Shown here piece after piece: positions 1-7,779 of a stretch of 29,232 nucleotides of DNA. Each line of letters starts with the position of its first letter. Position 1 is the stretch's first letter. This DNA is from a virus. The stretch is taken from positions 1-29,232 of the IMG/VR virus record IMGVR_UViG_3300034106_002467. One strand, given 5' to 3'. Under the pieces are notes generated by a model. The model had not been told where the DNA came from, made no database searches, and was given only the letters and a program-made list of their open reading frames with translations. The position numbers and the translations under genes are program-made.

Positions 1-1692
1 GCTATCACGCTGTCTGGAAGCACGTCAGGCAAGGTGCTGACGACGAATGGTGTTGCGTTGGCATCGTCTATTACGGTGAATGGGGTTGGGTGTGAGTGGA
101 CGTTGGGGAGTGCTTTAGATTTGAGCACAGTAGGGGGCTTTACGTTAGTTAATGGAGTTTTTGATTGTGTAACGTACAATTTGACATGCGGGGGAATTAC
201 CTGCAGTTCTTCTAATATAAGAACCTTTGACTTTGGGTCCGGGACTATAACGACTTCTGGTAGTAGTGGCGCATTTGCGTTTGGAACTACGGAAACTACA
301 TCTGCTGATCTTACGATTGTTGCCGGAACTGCGCAAATTAACTGCACTGGAAGCAACCCAACCTTTTCAGGAAATGGCAAAACCTTCTATAACGTCGCAT
401 TTACTGACACATCCGCAGGCACCGTCACCATCAACGGAGCCAACAGCTTCAACAACCTGTCCTTCACCGGCATCACCTCTGCTGGCTTGAAGGTCATCAG
501 CGTCACAGCCAACCAGACCATCACAGGCACCTTCACCTGCTCAGCAGGCACCAACGCCACGATGCGTCACTTCGTTCGCTCTGACACCATAGGCACCACA
601 CGCACGCTCACCTGCGCGGCTGTGTCCTTGACCGACGTTGACTTCAGAGACATCACCATAGCCGGTGTAGCCGCGCCAGCGACAGGTACGCGCATCGGAG
701 ACTGCAAAGGCAACAGCGGCATCACGTTCACGGCTGCGGCAAACAAGTACTGGAACCTCGCTGCTGGCGGCAACTGGGGCGGTGCTATTGGTTGGGCTAC
801 GTCAAGCGGCGGCTCTCCTGCCATCAACAACTTCCCTCTGGCACAGGACACCTGTTTCTTTGAAGCTACGGGGTTGAACAGCGGCGCTACCATCACCATC
901 AACCAAGCCTACAACATCGGCACCATCGACATGTCGGCTAGGACGACGAATACGATGACGTTGGCGACGGGTTCAACCACACCAGCAATCTACGGCAACT
1001 GGATCAACGGTACTGGAACTACGTTGACGGGAACGGGAACGCTGACTTTTTCTAATCGTGGTTCGCAGACAGTTACCAGTGCCGGAAAGACGTTTAATCA
1101 AACATTTGACATTAACACGCCTAATGGTTCTGTAACACTGTTAGATGCAATTACTGTCAACGGTGGGGTTAATCATATAGCGGGTACATTTGACGCTAAT
1201 GGATATAATTTCACCAGTTCGGCAAGTTTTTTTGCAAACGCTGGAAATCAAGTAAGAACCTTGGCGATTGGTTCTGGTTTATGGACTATTTCTAGCTCAT
1301 CAAATCCTTGGAACGCGGCGTCCACCAACCTCACCGTGACAGGCACCGGCACCATCAGCCTCACCTCCGCATCAGCCAAAACCTTCGCAGGCGGCAACGT
1401 CTCCTACAGCGGCATCACCCTTAACCAGGGCGGCAACGGCACTCTTACCATCAGCGGCAACAACACCTTCAAGACCATTAGCAGCACTGCCGCTGGTGCC
1501 AACACCATTGCAATGGGCACCACCACACAGCGTGTCACAACGTCGTGGACAGCCTCAGGCAGCGCTGGCAACATCCTCACCGTCCAAGGCTCTTCAGCAA
1601 CTTCGCCTTGCACCTTAGTCTTCACAGGCAGCGGACAAGCTGCTGATGTTGACTACCTAGCCATTACAGGTGTTAGAGCATATCCGCTATGA
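1..1692 (+). CDS. Beta-rich repetitive virion protein, 5' truncated
   Basis: The frame is open through the left window edge, so the gene is partial; 563 codons remain and the internal GTG at 34 is not a convincing start. The protein is rich in Thr, Ser, Gly, Asn and Ala with short alternating beta patterns (NLTV, GTIT, LTISGNN), as in parallel beta-helix or adhesin-like virion proteins. Two parts resemble each other: about nt 240-560 and 1250-1620 both run from a GSG-x-IT stretch through a NLT/DLT strand to a TINGANSF or TISGNNTF strand. GC content alternates along the gene, with AT-rich 100-400 and 1030-1310 and GC-rich 400-900 and 1320-1620. Its stop overlaps the next start (ATGA), so the two are probably coupled. 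Function is unknown; a capsid-surface or collar appendage is possible given its place before the scaffold gene. Confidence 0.8.
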   Translation, partial: AITLSGSTSGKVLTTNGVALASSITVNGVGCEWTLGSALDLSTVGGFTLVNGVFDCVTYNLTCGGITCSSSNIRTFDFGSGTITTSGSSGAFAFGTTETTSADLTIVAGTAQINCTGSNPTFSGNGKTFYNVAFTDTSAGTVTINGANSFNNLSFTGITSAGLKVISVTANQTITGTFTCSAGTNATMRHFVRSDTIGTTRTLTCAAVSLTDVDFRDITIAGVAAPATGTRIGDCKGNSGITFTAAANKYWNLAAGGNWGGAIGWATSSGGSPAINNFPLAQDTCFFEATGLNSGATITINQAYNIGTIDMSARTTNTMTLATGSTTPAIYGNWINGTGTTLTGTGTLTFSNRGSQTVTSAGKTFNQTFDINTPNGSVTLLDAITVNGGVNHIAGTFDANGYNFTSSASFFANAGNQVRTLAIGSGLWTISSSSNPWNAASTNLTVTGTGTISLTSASAKTFAGGNVSYSGITLNQGGNGTLTISGNNTFKTISSTAAGANTIAMGTTTQRVTTSWTASGSAGNILTVQGSSATSPCTLVFTGSGQAADVDYLAITGVRAYPL

Positions 1693-2282
1693 CTTGGTAC
1701 GCAGGTAATAACTCCACCAACAACGGGTCGTTGGGGTGGATATTTGCGCCCGGCGGAGTTGTTTACGAAATAGATGCAGAATCTGGCTCGTACGCGATTA
1801 CCGGCCAAGCAGCAACGTTTGTAGTTGAGGCAAGTTTTGACGCTGCCGCGGGCTCTTACGCCGTCAGTGGGCAATCGGCAACATTGTCGGCAAACCGACA
1901 GGTCAACGCTGAAGTTGGTTTGTACGCGCTTGCCGGTCAGGCGGCAACGCTTCTTGCTGACAGAACAATAGCGACAGATGCCGGCATCTACAATGTGTCT
2001 GGGCAAGCGGCAACGCTGGAGCTTGAACGCATATTCAATGCTCAAGTCGGAAGTTACGCAGTTGCCGGCCAAGACGCTGAGTTTGCAAAAACTGCCGTAA
2101 TTTTTGCCGAAGCTGGGGTGTACGCAATTGTTGGACAACCAGCAGCGTTCGCGATAGTTCTTGAGTACCCGTTGCCCCAAGACGTCAGAAGCGGTGTACA
2201 GTACGGCCCTGGTGGCATTTACGTCGGCACCATGCCGCCGGATTCCAGGGTGCCAATCCGGTCTTTCACTGGGAGTTTCTAA
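1689..2282 (+). CDS. Protein of six tandem 22-residue repeats
   Basis: This 197-residue protein begins at an ATG overlapping the previous stop. Residues 31-162 are six consecutive repeats, each exactly 22 residues, with consensus xxGxYAxxGQxAxxxxxRxxxA. Tyr5, Gly9 and Gln10 are almost invariant; one unit has Asn after the Tyr instead of Ala. The tail, after about residue 163, is a short Pro/Gly/Tyr-rich segment ending SFTGSF. Similar G-S-Y-x-x-x-G-Q-x-A repeats are familiar from uncharacterised phage structural proteins. The strict spacing suggests a repeated beta-hairpin fibre or spacer. It is followed without a gap by the 101-residue gene. The role is unknown; a partner of the preceding beta-rich protein is an inference from the coupling. 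Confidence 0.8.
   Translation: MTWYAGNNSTNNGSLGWIFAPGGVVYEIDAESGSYAITGQAATFVVEASFDAAAGSYAVSGQSATLSANRQVNAEVGLYALAGQAATLLADRTIATDAGIYNVSGQAATLELERIFNAQVGSYAVAGQDAEFAKTAVIFAEAGVYAIVGQPAAFAIVLEYPLPQDVRSGVQYGPGGIYVGTMPPDSRVPIRSFTGSF
1779..2174 (+). repeat. Six 66-base in-frame coding repeats
   Basis: Six head-to-tail units of 66 bases encode the 22-residue repeats. Protein spacing is perfect while the DNA has diverged strongly, for example tacgcgattaccggcc versus tacgcgcttgccggtc. This implies an old duplication kept in register by selection on the protein rather than a recent slippage expansion. Confidence 0.85.
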
Positions 2283-2588
2283 ATGTCCATGAACCTCAAG
2301 GCCGTTACCACACGGCTGGGTTACGAACAGATCACCGGCCTAAGTTCCGCCAAGAGCCTCACCGTTCCGACCAGAGACGTCAACGGTCTGTCATGCAAGC
2401 CGTCCATAGCGTTGATTGTTGCAGAATCGACAGCCGTTCGTTGGCGAGACGACGGCGTTGCGCCCACCGCATCTGTTGGGATGCCGTTGGCAGCAGGTGT
2501 GACTTTGCAATACGACGGCGACCTGACATACATTCAGTTCATTGAGCAAAGCGGAAGCTCCAAACTCAACGTAAGCTATTACGCTTAA
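2283..2588 (+). CDS. Conserved phage protein, unknown function
   Basis: A 101-residue protein starting at an ATG 7 bases after a GGGAG ribosome site. It contains a SLTVPT segment, then SIALIVAESTAVRWRDDG and a GMPLAAG turn, ending in a predicted beta-rich IQFIEQSGSSKLNVSYYA-type strand. This looks like a small beta-barrel protein and matches a pattern I recall from many podovirus and siphovirus structural regions, usually annotated as hypothetical. It is packed directly between the repeat protein and the coiled-coil protein ahead of the scaffold, so a minor virion role is likely but unproven. Confidence 0.8.
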   Translation: MSMNLKAVTTRLGYEQITGLSSAKSLTVPTRDVNGLSCKPSIALIVAESTAVRWRDDGVAPTASVGMPLAAGVTLQYDGDLTYIQFIEQSGSSKLNVSYYA

Positions 2589-2598
2589 GGACAGCGCC

Positions 2599-3096
2599 AT
2601 GAACGTTTTTGGCGATTTTGGACAGATCGACACTGACAAGTTTCTTGACTACATCGCCAGGCAGCTGCCGGCAGATGTAGCCACGCTGGTGCAAGCGCGG
2701 GATGAGATTGCGCTTCGTCAAGGCGCGTTGACCGCTGTGCAAGACGCAACAAAATTGCGCGCCGACGCCAAGGCGGAGCTGGACGCAGCCAAAAAAGACG
2801 CAGCCGGCTTGGTTGCGGAAGCGCAGCGCAAACTGGAAGAAAACAAGCTGTTGCAAGATGAACTGAATGCCAACTTGCAGGCTTATGATCTTCAGGCCGA
2901 ATCGTTCAAACGCGACTCAACCGCCAAATGGTCTGAGCTTGCAGCTAGAGAAAAAGCGGTTGCTATCAAAGAAGCAGACGTTGCTTCACGCGAAGAAAAG
3001 ATGCGTTTTGCGCAAGATGATTTGCAAGCAGAGCGCGAGCGACTTGATGCCCGGATCAAGGCGTTTCAAGACAAAGTTGCATCGCTCAGTATTTAA
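2599..3096 (+). CDS. Coiled-coil protein upstream of scaffold
   Basis: A 165-residue protein with an AAGGA ribosome site 7 bases before the ATG. After a short start (about residues 1-30), nearly all of it is Ala/Glu/Lys/Gln-rich with heptad spacing, predicting a long coiled coil from about residue 45 to 160. There is no signal peptide or membrane segment. It lies immediately before the scaffold gene. A scaffold partner or assembly accessory is possible, but no family was recognised. Coiled coils make weak homology evidence, so the function is left open. Confidence 0.8.
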   Translation: MNVFGDFGQIDTDKFLDYIARQLPADVATLVQARDEIALRQGALTAVQDATKLRADAKAELDAAKKDAAGLVAEAQRKLEENKLLQDELNANLQAYDLQAESFKRDSTAKWSELAAREKAVAIKEADVASREEKMRFAQDDLQAERERLDARIKAFQDKVASLSI

Positions 3097-3149
3097 TGCG
3101 GTACACTGCCGCTGTACCGGCCCGTTGACCGGGGATTCCACGGAATCAA

Positions 3150-3920
3150 ATGGACGCAGATCAACTGCCCGTAGCGGACACCGCGCCAGCGGAAACCGTG
3201 CAAGCGCCCGAGGTGACGGCCACCCCGGATGTCGCTACTGATGCGCCGGCTGAACAGTCAAAGACTTTTTCGCAAGAGGAAGTCGACGCACTGATCACCA
3301 AGCGGCTCGCAAAAGAGCAGCGCAAGTGGGAAAGGAAGCTCACGCAACCTGCCCAGCAACGACCCGTTTCAGCCCCCGCACCTACTGCGGATCAGTTCGC
3401 CAACGTCGACGAGTACGCGCAAGCGCTCGCCGAACGTAAGGCGCAAGAACTGGTTCAGCAGCGTGAGCAGCGGCAGCAACAGGAAGCCCTGCTGGAGAAC
3501 TATCAGGAGCGCGAAGAAGCGGCCCGGGAAAAGTACGACGACTTCGAGCAAGTCGCACTGAACCCGAAGCTGCCGATCACGACTCTGATGGCGCAGACCA
3601 TCCAAGCCTCTGACGTGGGGCCGGATGTTGCGTACTACCTTGGGAGCAATCCCAAGGAAGCGGAGCGGATTTCTCGGCTGCCGGCTTATTTGCAAGCCAA
3701 GGAAATCGGTAGGATCGAAGCCAAAGTGCAGTCGAGCCCGCCGGCAAAGAAAACCTCTGCGGCCCCCACGCCGATCACGCCTGTTACCGCCAGGTCTGCG
3801 TCTACGACGTACGACACCACTGATCCGAGGTCTGTGAAAAACATGACCACCAGCCAGTGGATCGAGGCCGAGCGGCAGCGGCAGATGAGGCAGTGGGAAG
3901 CCAAGAATCGCGTTCGTTGA
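3150..3920 (+). CDS. Capsid scaffolding protein
   Basis: A 256-residue hydrophilic protein with a Pro/Ala/Thr-rich acidic N-terminus (about 1-35), then a KTFSQEEVDALITKRLAKEQ segment that is a hallmark of phage scaffolds, and a long Gln/Glu/Arg-rich helix to about residue 135. The C-terminal part is basic, as expected for coat binding (TSQWIEAERQRQMRQWEAKN). It sits immediately before the coat gene, the order used by P22 (gene 8 then 5). The ATG is preceded by only a weak CGGAA ribosome site. Scaffolds guide procapsid assembly and then leave the shell. The assignment rests on composition, motif and gene order. Confidence 0.85.
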   Translation: MDADQLPVADTAPAETVQAPEVTATPDVATDAPAEQSKTFSQEEVDALITKRLAKEQRKWERKLTQPAQQRPVSAPAPTADQFANVDEYAQALAERKAQELVQQREQRQQQEALLENYQEREEAAREKYDDFEQVALNPKLPITTLMAQTIQASDVGPDVAYYLGSNPKEAERISRLPAYLQAKEIGRIEAKVQSSPPAKKTSAAPTPITPVTARSASTTYDTTDPRSVKNMTTSQWIEAERQRQMRQWEAKNRVR

Positions 3921-3936
3921 TTGAAAGGAATTTGTC

Positions 3937-5148
3937 ATGGCTCAAAATCTGTTGACCATCGACATGATCACCAACAAGGCGTTGGAGATCTTGGAGAACA
4001 ACCTGGTCATCACCCGCAACGTGAATCGTCAGTACGACGATTCGTTCGCCGTCGAAGGCGCCAAGATCGGCGACACGCTGCGCATCCGCCTGCCGGATCG
4101 CGCTCTGGTCACCGACGGTGCTGCGCTGCAAGTGCAAGAGGTGCAGCAGCAGTTCACCACGCTGACGATCGCTTCGCAGAAGCACATCGGCGTCAACTTC
4201 ACCTCTGCCGAGATGGCCCTGTCGCTGGACGACTTCGCTGATCGCGTGCTCAAGCCTCGGGTTTCGCAACTCGCGGCCAGCATCGACGCCGATGTTGCCA
4301 ATTCGTACAAGGACATCTTCCAGTCTGTCGGCACCCCCGGCACGACGCCGGCTACCTCGCTGGTGCTACTGCAAGCGCAGCAGAAGCTGAACGAGGCAGC
4401 TGCTGTCATGTCGCCGCGCTACGCCACCGTCAATCCGGCGGCCAACGCGGGCTTGGTGGAAGGCATGAAGGGCCTGTTCAACCCGACCAGCACGATCTCG
4501 CGCCAGTTCAAGAACGGCATGATGGGCGAAGGCATCCTCGGCTACGAGGAGATCAACATGTCGCAGTCCATCAAGGTGCACACGACCGGCTCGGCCTTGC
4601 GCTCGGACACCCCGATTGTCAAGACCACGCTGACCAACGGTGCGACCAAGCTGACGCTGGACAACGTGACCGACGGCAACACGCTGGTCCCGGGCGACGT
4701 GTTCACCATTGCTGGTGTGTTTGCGGTCAACCCGCAGACCCGCGAGTCCACCGGCTCGCTGCAGCAGTTCGTGGTGCAGAACACGGTCACCTCGGCTTCC
4801 ACCGAGTTCGTGGACGTGGACTTCCTGCCGGCCGTGTACGCGCCCACGCAAGCCTTGGCCACGGTCAGCAAGCTGCCGACCGCCAGCGATATCGTCACCT
4901 TCTTGGGTGCGGCTTCGACGGGCTATCCGCAAAACCTGATCTACCACAAGGACGCGATCACGTTTGCCACCGCTGACCTGATGCTGCCGCAAGGCGTCGA
5001 CATGGCCAGCCGGAAGGTTCACAACGGGATCTCGATGCGGATCGTGCGCCAGTACGACATCAACAACGACCGGATGCCGTGCCGGATTGACGTGCTGTAC
5101 GGGTACAGCGTCATCCGCCCGCAGATGGCCGTTCGCATGTGGGGGTGA
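3937..5148 (+). CDS. Major capsid protein, P22 coat type
   Basis: A 403-residue protein with an AAAGGAA ribosome site. It begins with ITNKALEILENNLVITRNVN and carries the DSFAVEGAKIGDTLRIRLP and HIGVNFTSAEMALSLDDF stretches that resemble the P22 gp5 coat family (HK97-like fold with an inserted domain). The length is close to P22 gp5 (430 residues). The mid-region around 215-290 is beta-rich (LTLDNVTDGNTLVPGDVFTI), consistent with the inserted domain. The C-terminus YGYSVIRPQMAVRMWG is also typical. It follows the scaffold by 16 bases and its stop overlaps the next start. It forms the icosahedral shell. Confidence 0.93.
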   Translation: MAQNLLTIDMITNKALEILENNLVITRNVNRQYDDSFAVEGAKIGDTLRIRLPDRALVTDGAALQVQEVQQQFTTLTIASQKHIGVNFTSAEMALSLDDFADRVLKPRVSQLAASIDADVANSYKDIFQSVGTPGTTPATSLVLLQAQQKLNEAAAVMSPRYATVNPAANAGLVEGMKGLFNPTSTISRQFKNGMMGEGILGYEEINMSQSIKVHTTGSALRSDTPIVKTTLTNGATKLTLDNVTDGNTLVPGDVFTIAGVFAVNPQTRESTGSLQQFVVQNTVTSASTEFVDVDFLPAVYAPTQALATVSKLPTASDIVTFLGAASTGYPQNLIYHKDAITFATADLMLPQGVDMASRKVHNGISMRIVRQYDINNDRMPCRIDVLYGYSVIRPQMAVRMWG

Positions 5149-5402
5149 TGAAAATGCCGAACACCAAAGCAATTGGTGTGGCATTCGAGGATCCCGAACT
5201 CGACGGTGCAATCATCGGCAAAGCCGGTGGCACCGCCGGGTTCTACGGAACCACGCCTGTCACGCAACGCTCCAGCGCAGCCCAAGCAACGTCCGCCGTT
5301 GGCACTGCCAGCAGCGCGGACGTGACGACTGCCCTCAAGGCCGCCGTCATCGAGATCATGAACACGCTGCAGGCCATCGGTCTGTGGAAGGGTGGCGCAT
5401 AA
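5148..5402 (+). CDS. Head-fibre-like small protein, copy 1
   Basis: An 84-residue protein that begins at the ATG overlapping the coat stop (TGATG), after a run of five G. The second half contains GTAGFYGTTPVTQRSSAAQA, then SAVGTASSADVTTALKAAVIEIMNTLQAIGLW. A GFYGTTPV motif followed by an amphipathic C-terminal helix recalls the phage head-fibre family of phi29 gp8.5, and small capsid-decorating proteins. The same C-terminal module recurs in the next gene. Assignment to capsid decoration is inferred from the motif and from its position immediately after the coat gene. Other in-frame ATGs at 5154 could also be used. Confidence 0.75.
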   Translation: MKMPNTKAIGVAFEDPELDGAIIGKAGGTAGFYGTTPVTQRSSAAQATSAVGTASSADVTTALKAAVIEIMNTLQAIGLWKGGA

Positions 5403-5420
5403 GCGCCAGAAAGGAACATC

Positions 5421-5714
5421 ATGTCCAACGCAAACTTTGAAGCGCCCAAGATTGGCGACGGCCAGCAAATGGGCGATGGCAACGTCGAGGAAACCCTCAA
5501 CGTCGGCCGCAGCGGCCAGCCCGTGCAGATGCAACCCACTGCCACCGGCAAGGTCGGCTTTTACGGCACGACGCCGATCACGCAGCGCACCGCTGCCGTT
5601 GCCACCTCGGCAGTCGGCACCGCGTCGTCTGCTGATGTCACCACGACGCTGAAAGCTGCCGTGATTGACATCATGAACACGCTGGCCGTTCTTGGCTTGG
5701 CCAAGGCTGCGTGA
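5421..5714 (+). CDS. Head-fibre-like small protein, copy 2
   Basis: A 97-residue protein with an AAAGGA ribosome site. Its C-terminal 55 residues closely match the preceding protein: GFYGTTPITQRTAA, SAVGTASSADVTT and AVIDIMNTLAVLGL. The N-terminal about 40 residues differ (NFEAPKIGDGQQMGDGNVEE), so only the C-terminal module is shared. The TGA stop overlaps the GTG start of the methyltransferase gene (GTGA). The shared module probably trimerises or attaches to the capsid, while the variable start could carry the exposed part. This is inference from the head-fibre-like pattern. Confidence 0.75.
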   Translation: MSNANFEAPKIGDGQQMGDGNVEETLNVGRSGQPVQMQPTATGKVGFYGTTPITQRTAAVATSAVGTASSADVTTTLKAAVIDIMNTLAVLGLAKAA

Positions 5715-6220
5715 TCAAGGTGCTTCATGCGGGATGCGGTGGGTCGCCGCTTCCCGAATGGATACAGGGTCAGGAGACTCGTCTGGACATTGACCCAGGC
5801 GTCTCTCCTGACTTTGTTGCTCCCATGACCGACATGGGGGACATCGGCCAATACCACATCGCATACTGCTCGCATGTGCTGGAACACATGCCGCCGCACG
5901 AAATCGTGCAAGCGTTGAGCGAACTGCACCGCGTGCTGATGCCGGGTGGGTTTCTCATCGCTGTGGTGCCGGATCTGGAGGGCATCAAGCCCGACAACAC
6001 CGTCGTCTACGAGTCGCCAGCAGGCCCGGTCACGGGGCTGGACATGTACTACGGGATGGCCAGACTGGTGCAGAGCAATCCGTACATGGCGCACAAATAC
6101 GGGTTCGTCCGCAAGACGCTGATCGACTTTGTCGAGCACGCCGGGTTTAAGGTCCGCCATGCTGGCCCGTCCATCAATCACCAACTCATGATCACCGCAC
6201 AAAGGCCCGTGACGCAATGA
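5711..6220 (+). CDS. SAM-dependent methyltransferase, class I
   Basis: A 169-residue protein starting at GTG that overlaps the previous stop. It shows the class I motifs in order: VLHAGCGG near residues 4-10 (SAM-binding loop), RLDIDPG with the acidic residue near 27, HIAYCSHVLEHMPPHE (post-motif region of the UbiE/Methyltransf_11 type) and LMPGGFLIAVVPD. The late stretch FVEHAGFKVRHAG is the usual final strand region. The substrate cannot be told from sequence. It is followed with a 4-base overlap by a glycosyltransferase-like gene, so modification of a glycan or of a virion surface sugar is a reasonable inference. Confidence 0.85.
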   Translation: MIKVLHAGCGGSPLPEWIQGQETRLDIDPGVSPDFVAPMTDMGDIGQYHIAYCSHVLEHMPPHEIVQALSELHRVLMPGGFLIAVVPDLEGIKPDNTVVYESPAGPVTGLDMYYGMARLVQSNPYMAHKYGFVRKTLIDFVEHAGFKVRHAGPSINHQLMITAQRPVTQ

Positions 6221-6906
6221 AAATCGTCTTGTGTGTGCCTACCCTTACCCGCCCGCATTCCGCGCTTCTGGAGGCCATAGAGGCCGCCGTACCGGCACTG
6301 GATGCGGCGGGCATCACGCACCAGATGGTAATGGAGGTGGGCAATCCCTACATCAGCCAAGCGCGCAACGTCATGCTGCGCAAGGCGCTGGATGCGGGCG
6401 CGGATCAGATCATCTTCCTTGACCACGACGTATCGTTCCCGCCGGAAGCGCTGCTGAAGCTCATCCAGACGGAAGGCGACGTTGTGGCCGGAACGTACCG
6501 TTTCAAGCGGGACGAGGAAGACTACATGGGCTGCCTGTTTACCGACGCGGGTGGGCATCCCATCGTGCGCCTGGCAGACGGCGCTATCCACGCAGAGTGG
6601 GTGCCTGCCGGGTTTTTGCGCGTGACCGAAGCGGCAGTCGAGAAGTTCATGCGTGCGTACCCGCACCTCATGTACGGCAAGGCGCACAAGCCGCACGTTG
6701 ACCTGTTCAACCACGGCGCGCACAAAGGCATCTGGTACGGCGAGGACTACTCTTTTAGCCGCAACTGGAACGACTGCGGTGGATCTATCTGGCTGATCCC
6801 CGACGCGGACATCACGCACCACAGCGCCGACAAAGCGTATCCCGGCAACTATCACATGTACCTGCGCCGCAGGCCCGGAGGCGACCTATGCCCGTCATCT
6901 ACATGA
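6217..6906 (+). CDS. Glycosyltransferase-like protein (GT-A type)
   Basis: A 229-residue protein starting at an ATG overlapping the methyltransferase stop (ATGA). The N-terminus KIVLCVPTLTRPHS and the NPYISQARNVMLRKALDAGA segment are typical of phage family 2-type transferases. A DHD motif (residues 69-71, IIFLDHDVSF) fits the metal-binding DxD. VVAGTYRFKR and later GEDYSFSRNW fit the acceptor side of the active site. It probably transfers a sugar to a protein, lipid or phage DNA acceptor. Nothing in the window identifies the acceptor. It lies inside the capsid module, which favours a virion or host-surface target. Confidence 0.8.
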   Translation: MKIVLCVPTLTRPHSALLEAIEAAVPALDAAGITHQMVMEVGNPYISQARNVMLRKALDAGADQIIFLDHDVSFPPEALLKLIQTEGDVVAGTYRFKRDEEDYMGCLFTDAGGHPIVRLADGAIHAEWVPAGFLRVTEAAVEKFMRAYPHLMYGKAHKPHVDLFNHGAHKGIWYGEDYSFSRNWNDCGGSIWLIPDADITHHSADKAYPGNYHMYLRRRPGGDLCPSST

Positions 6907-7079
6907 AGCACCCGATCCACGGCACCAAGGTTGCCACGATGGATCTGGAGGCAGAAGAAGATGAACGCAACGGGTGGGAAAGGTATACTCCGGGCGAGGA
7001 ATCGCCCCAGGTTGCCGTCAACGAACTGACTGCGCGCAGGCGGCGACGGGAGTCCGCCGATGTCTACCACAGCCGGTGA
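6888..7079 (+). CDS. Small conserved phage protein
   Basis: A 63-residue protein. The ATG at 6888 has a GGAGG ribosome site 7 bases upstream and overlaps the transferase gene by 19 bases; an in-frame ATG at 6903 overlaps the stop as ATGA but lacks its own ribosome site, so 6888 is preferred. The N-terminus MPVIYMKHPIHGTKVATMDLEAE, with a W at residue 30, resembles small proteins found next to gp4-like genes in related phages. The end is strongly basic (TARRRRRESAD). It overlaps the next gene by 20 bases. Function is unknown. Confidence 0.7.
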   Translation: MPVIYMKHPIHGTKVATMDLEAEEDERNGWERYTPGEESPQVAVNELTARRRRRESADVYHSR

Positions 7080-7779
7080 CCAGATCAACGCCGCACTGCG
7101 GCTGATCGGCCAGCTTGCCGAGGGCGAAACGCCCTCCGCCGCCACGTCACAGGATGCACTGGCGGCTTTGAACCAGATGCTCGATTCGTGGAGCATTGAG
7201 CGCCTAGCGGTGTACGCCACGCAGGATCAGGTGTTCACTTGGCCGTCCAACACGGCCACGCGCACGCTCGGGCCGACGGGCAACTTTGTCGGAACGCGGC
7301 CGGTGCTGCTGGACGATTCGACGTACTTTCGCGACACCGAATCTGGCGTGTCGTTTGGCATCGCCATGATTAACCAGCAGCAGTACAACGGTATTGCGCT
7401 AAAGACCGTGGGGTCGACGTATCCGCAGGTCATGTTCACCAACATGACGTTCCCCGACATCACGATGACGCTGTACCCGGTGCCCAGCAAGGATCTGGAG
7501 TGGCACATCATCAGCGTGCAGGAACTGTCGCAGCCCGCGCTGTTGAACACCACGCTGTCGTTTCCGCCAGGTTACCTGCGGTGCTTCAAGTACAACCTGG
7601 CCTGCGAGATCGCGGCCGAGTTTGGCGTCGAAGCGCCGCCCACGGTGCAGCGCATCGCCATGTCGTCCAAGCGCAATCTGAAGCGCATCAACAACCCGGA
7701 TGACCTGATGAGCATCCCGTACAACCTCGTCAACCGCAGGCTGCGCCGGTTCAACGTGTACGCGGGTACGCCGACGTGA
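7060..7779 (+). CDS. P22 gp4-like head-completion protein
   Basis: A 239-residue protein with a GGGAG ribosome site 7 bases before the ATG. The N-terminal half shows the gp4/tail-accessory pattern: QINAALRLIGQLAEGE, then DALAALNQMLDSWSIERL and QDQVFTWPSN. In P22, gp4 plugs the portal vertex and is the first tail accessory factor (166 residues). This protein is longer because of the beta-rich second half ending NLVNRRLRRFNVYAG. It overlaps the gp10-like gene by 4 bases, matching the P22 order 4 then 10. The family assignment is good; whether it carries a peptidoglycan-cleaving activity is not visible. Confidence 0.82.
   Translation: MSTTAGDQINAALRLIGQLAEGETPSAATSQDALAALNQMLDSWSIERLAVYATQDQVFTWPSNTATRTLGPTGNFVGTRPVLLDDSTYFRDTESGVSFGIAMINQQQYNGIALKTVGSTYPQVMFTNMTFPDITMTLYPVPSKDLEWHIISVQELSQPALLNTTLSFPPGYLRCFKYNLACEIAAEFGVEAPPTVQRIAMSSKRNLKRINNPDDLMSIPYNLVNRRLRRFNVYAGTPT

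Noticed and set aside
4366-5211. 281-residue antisense frame over the coat gene
   Set aside because: Opposite a confident gene with no ribosome site or domain; His/Arg-rich as expected from antisense.
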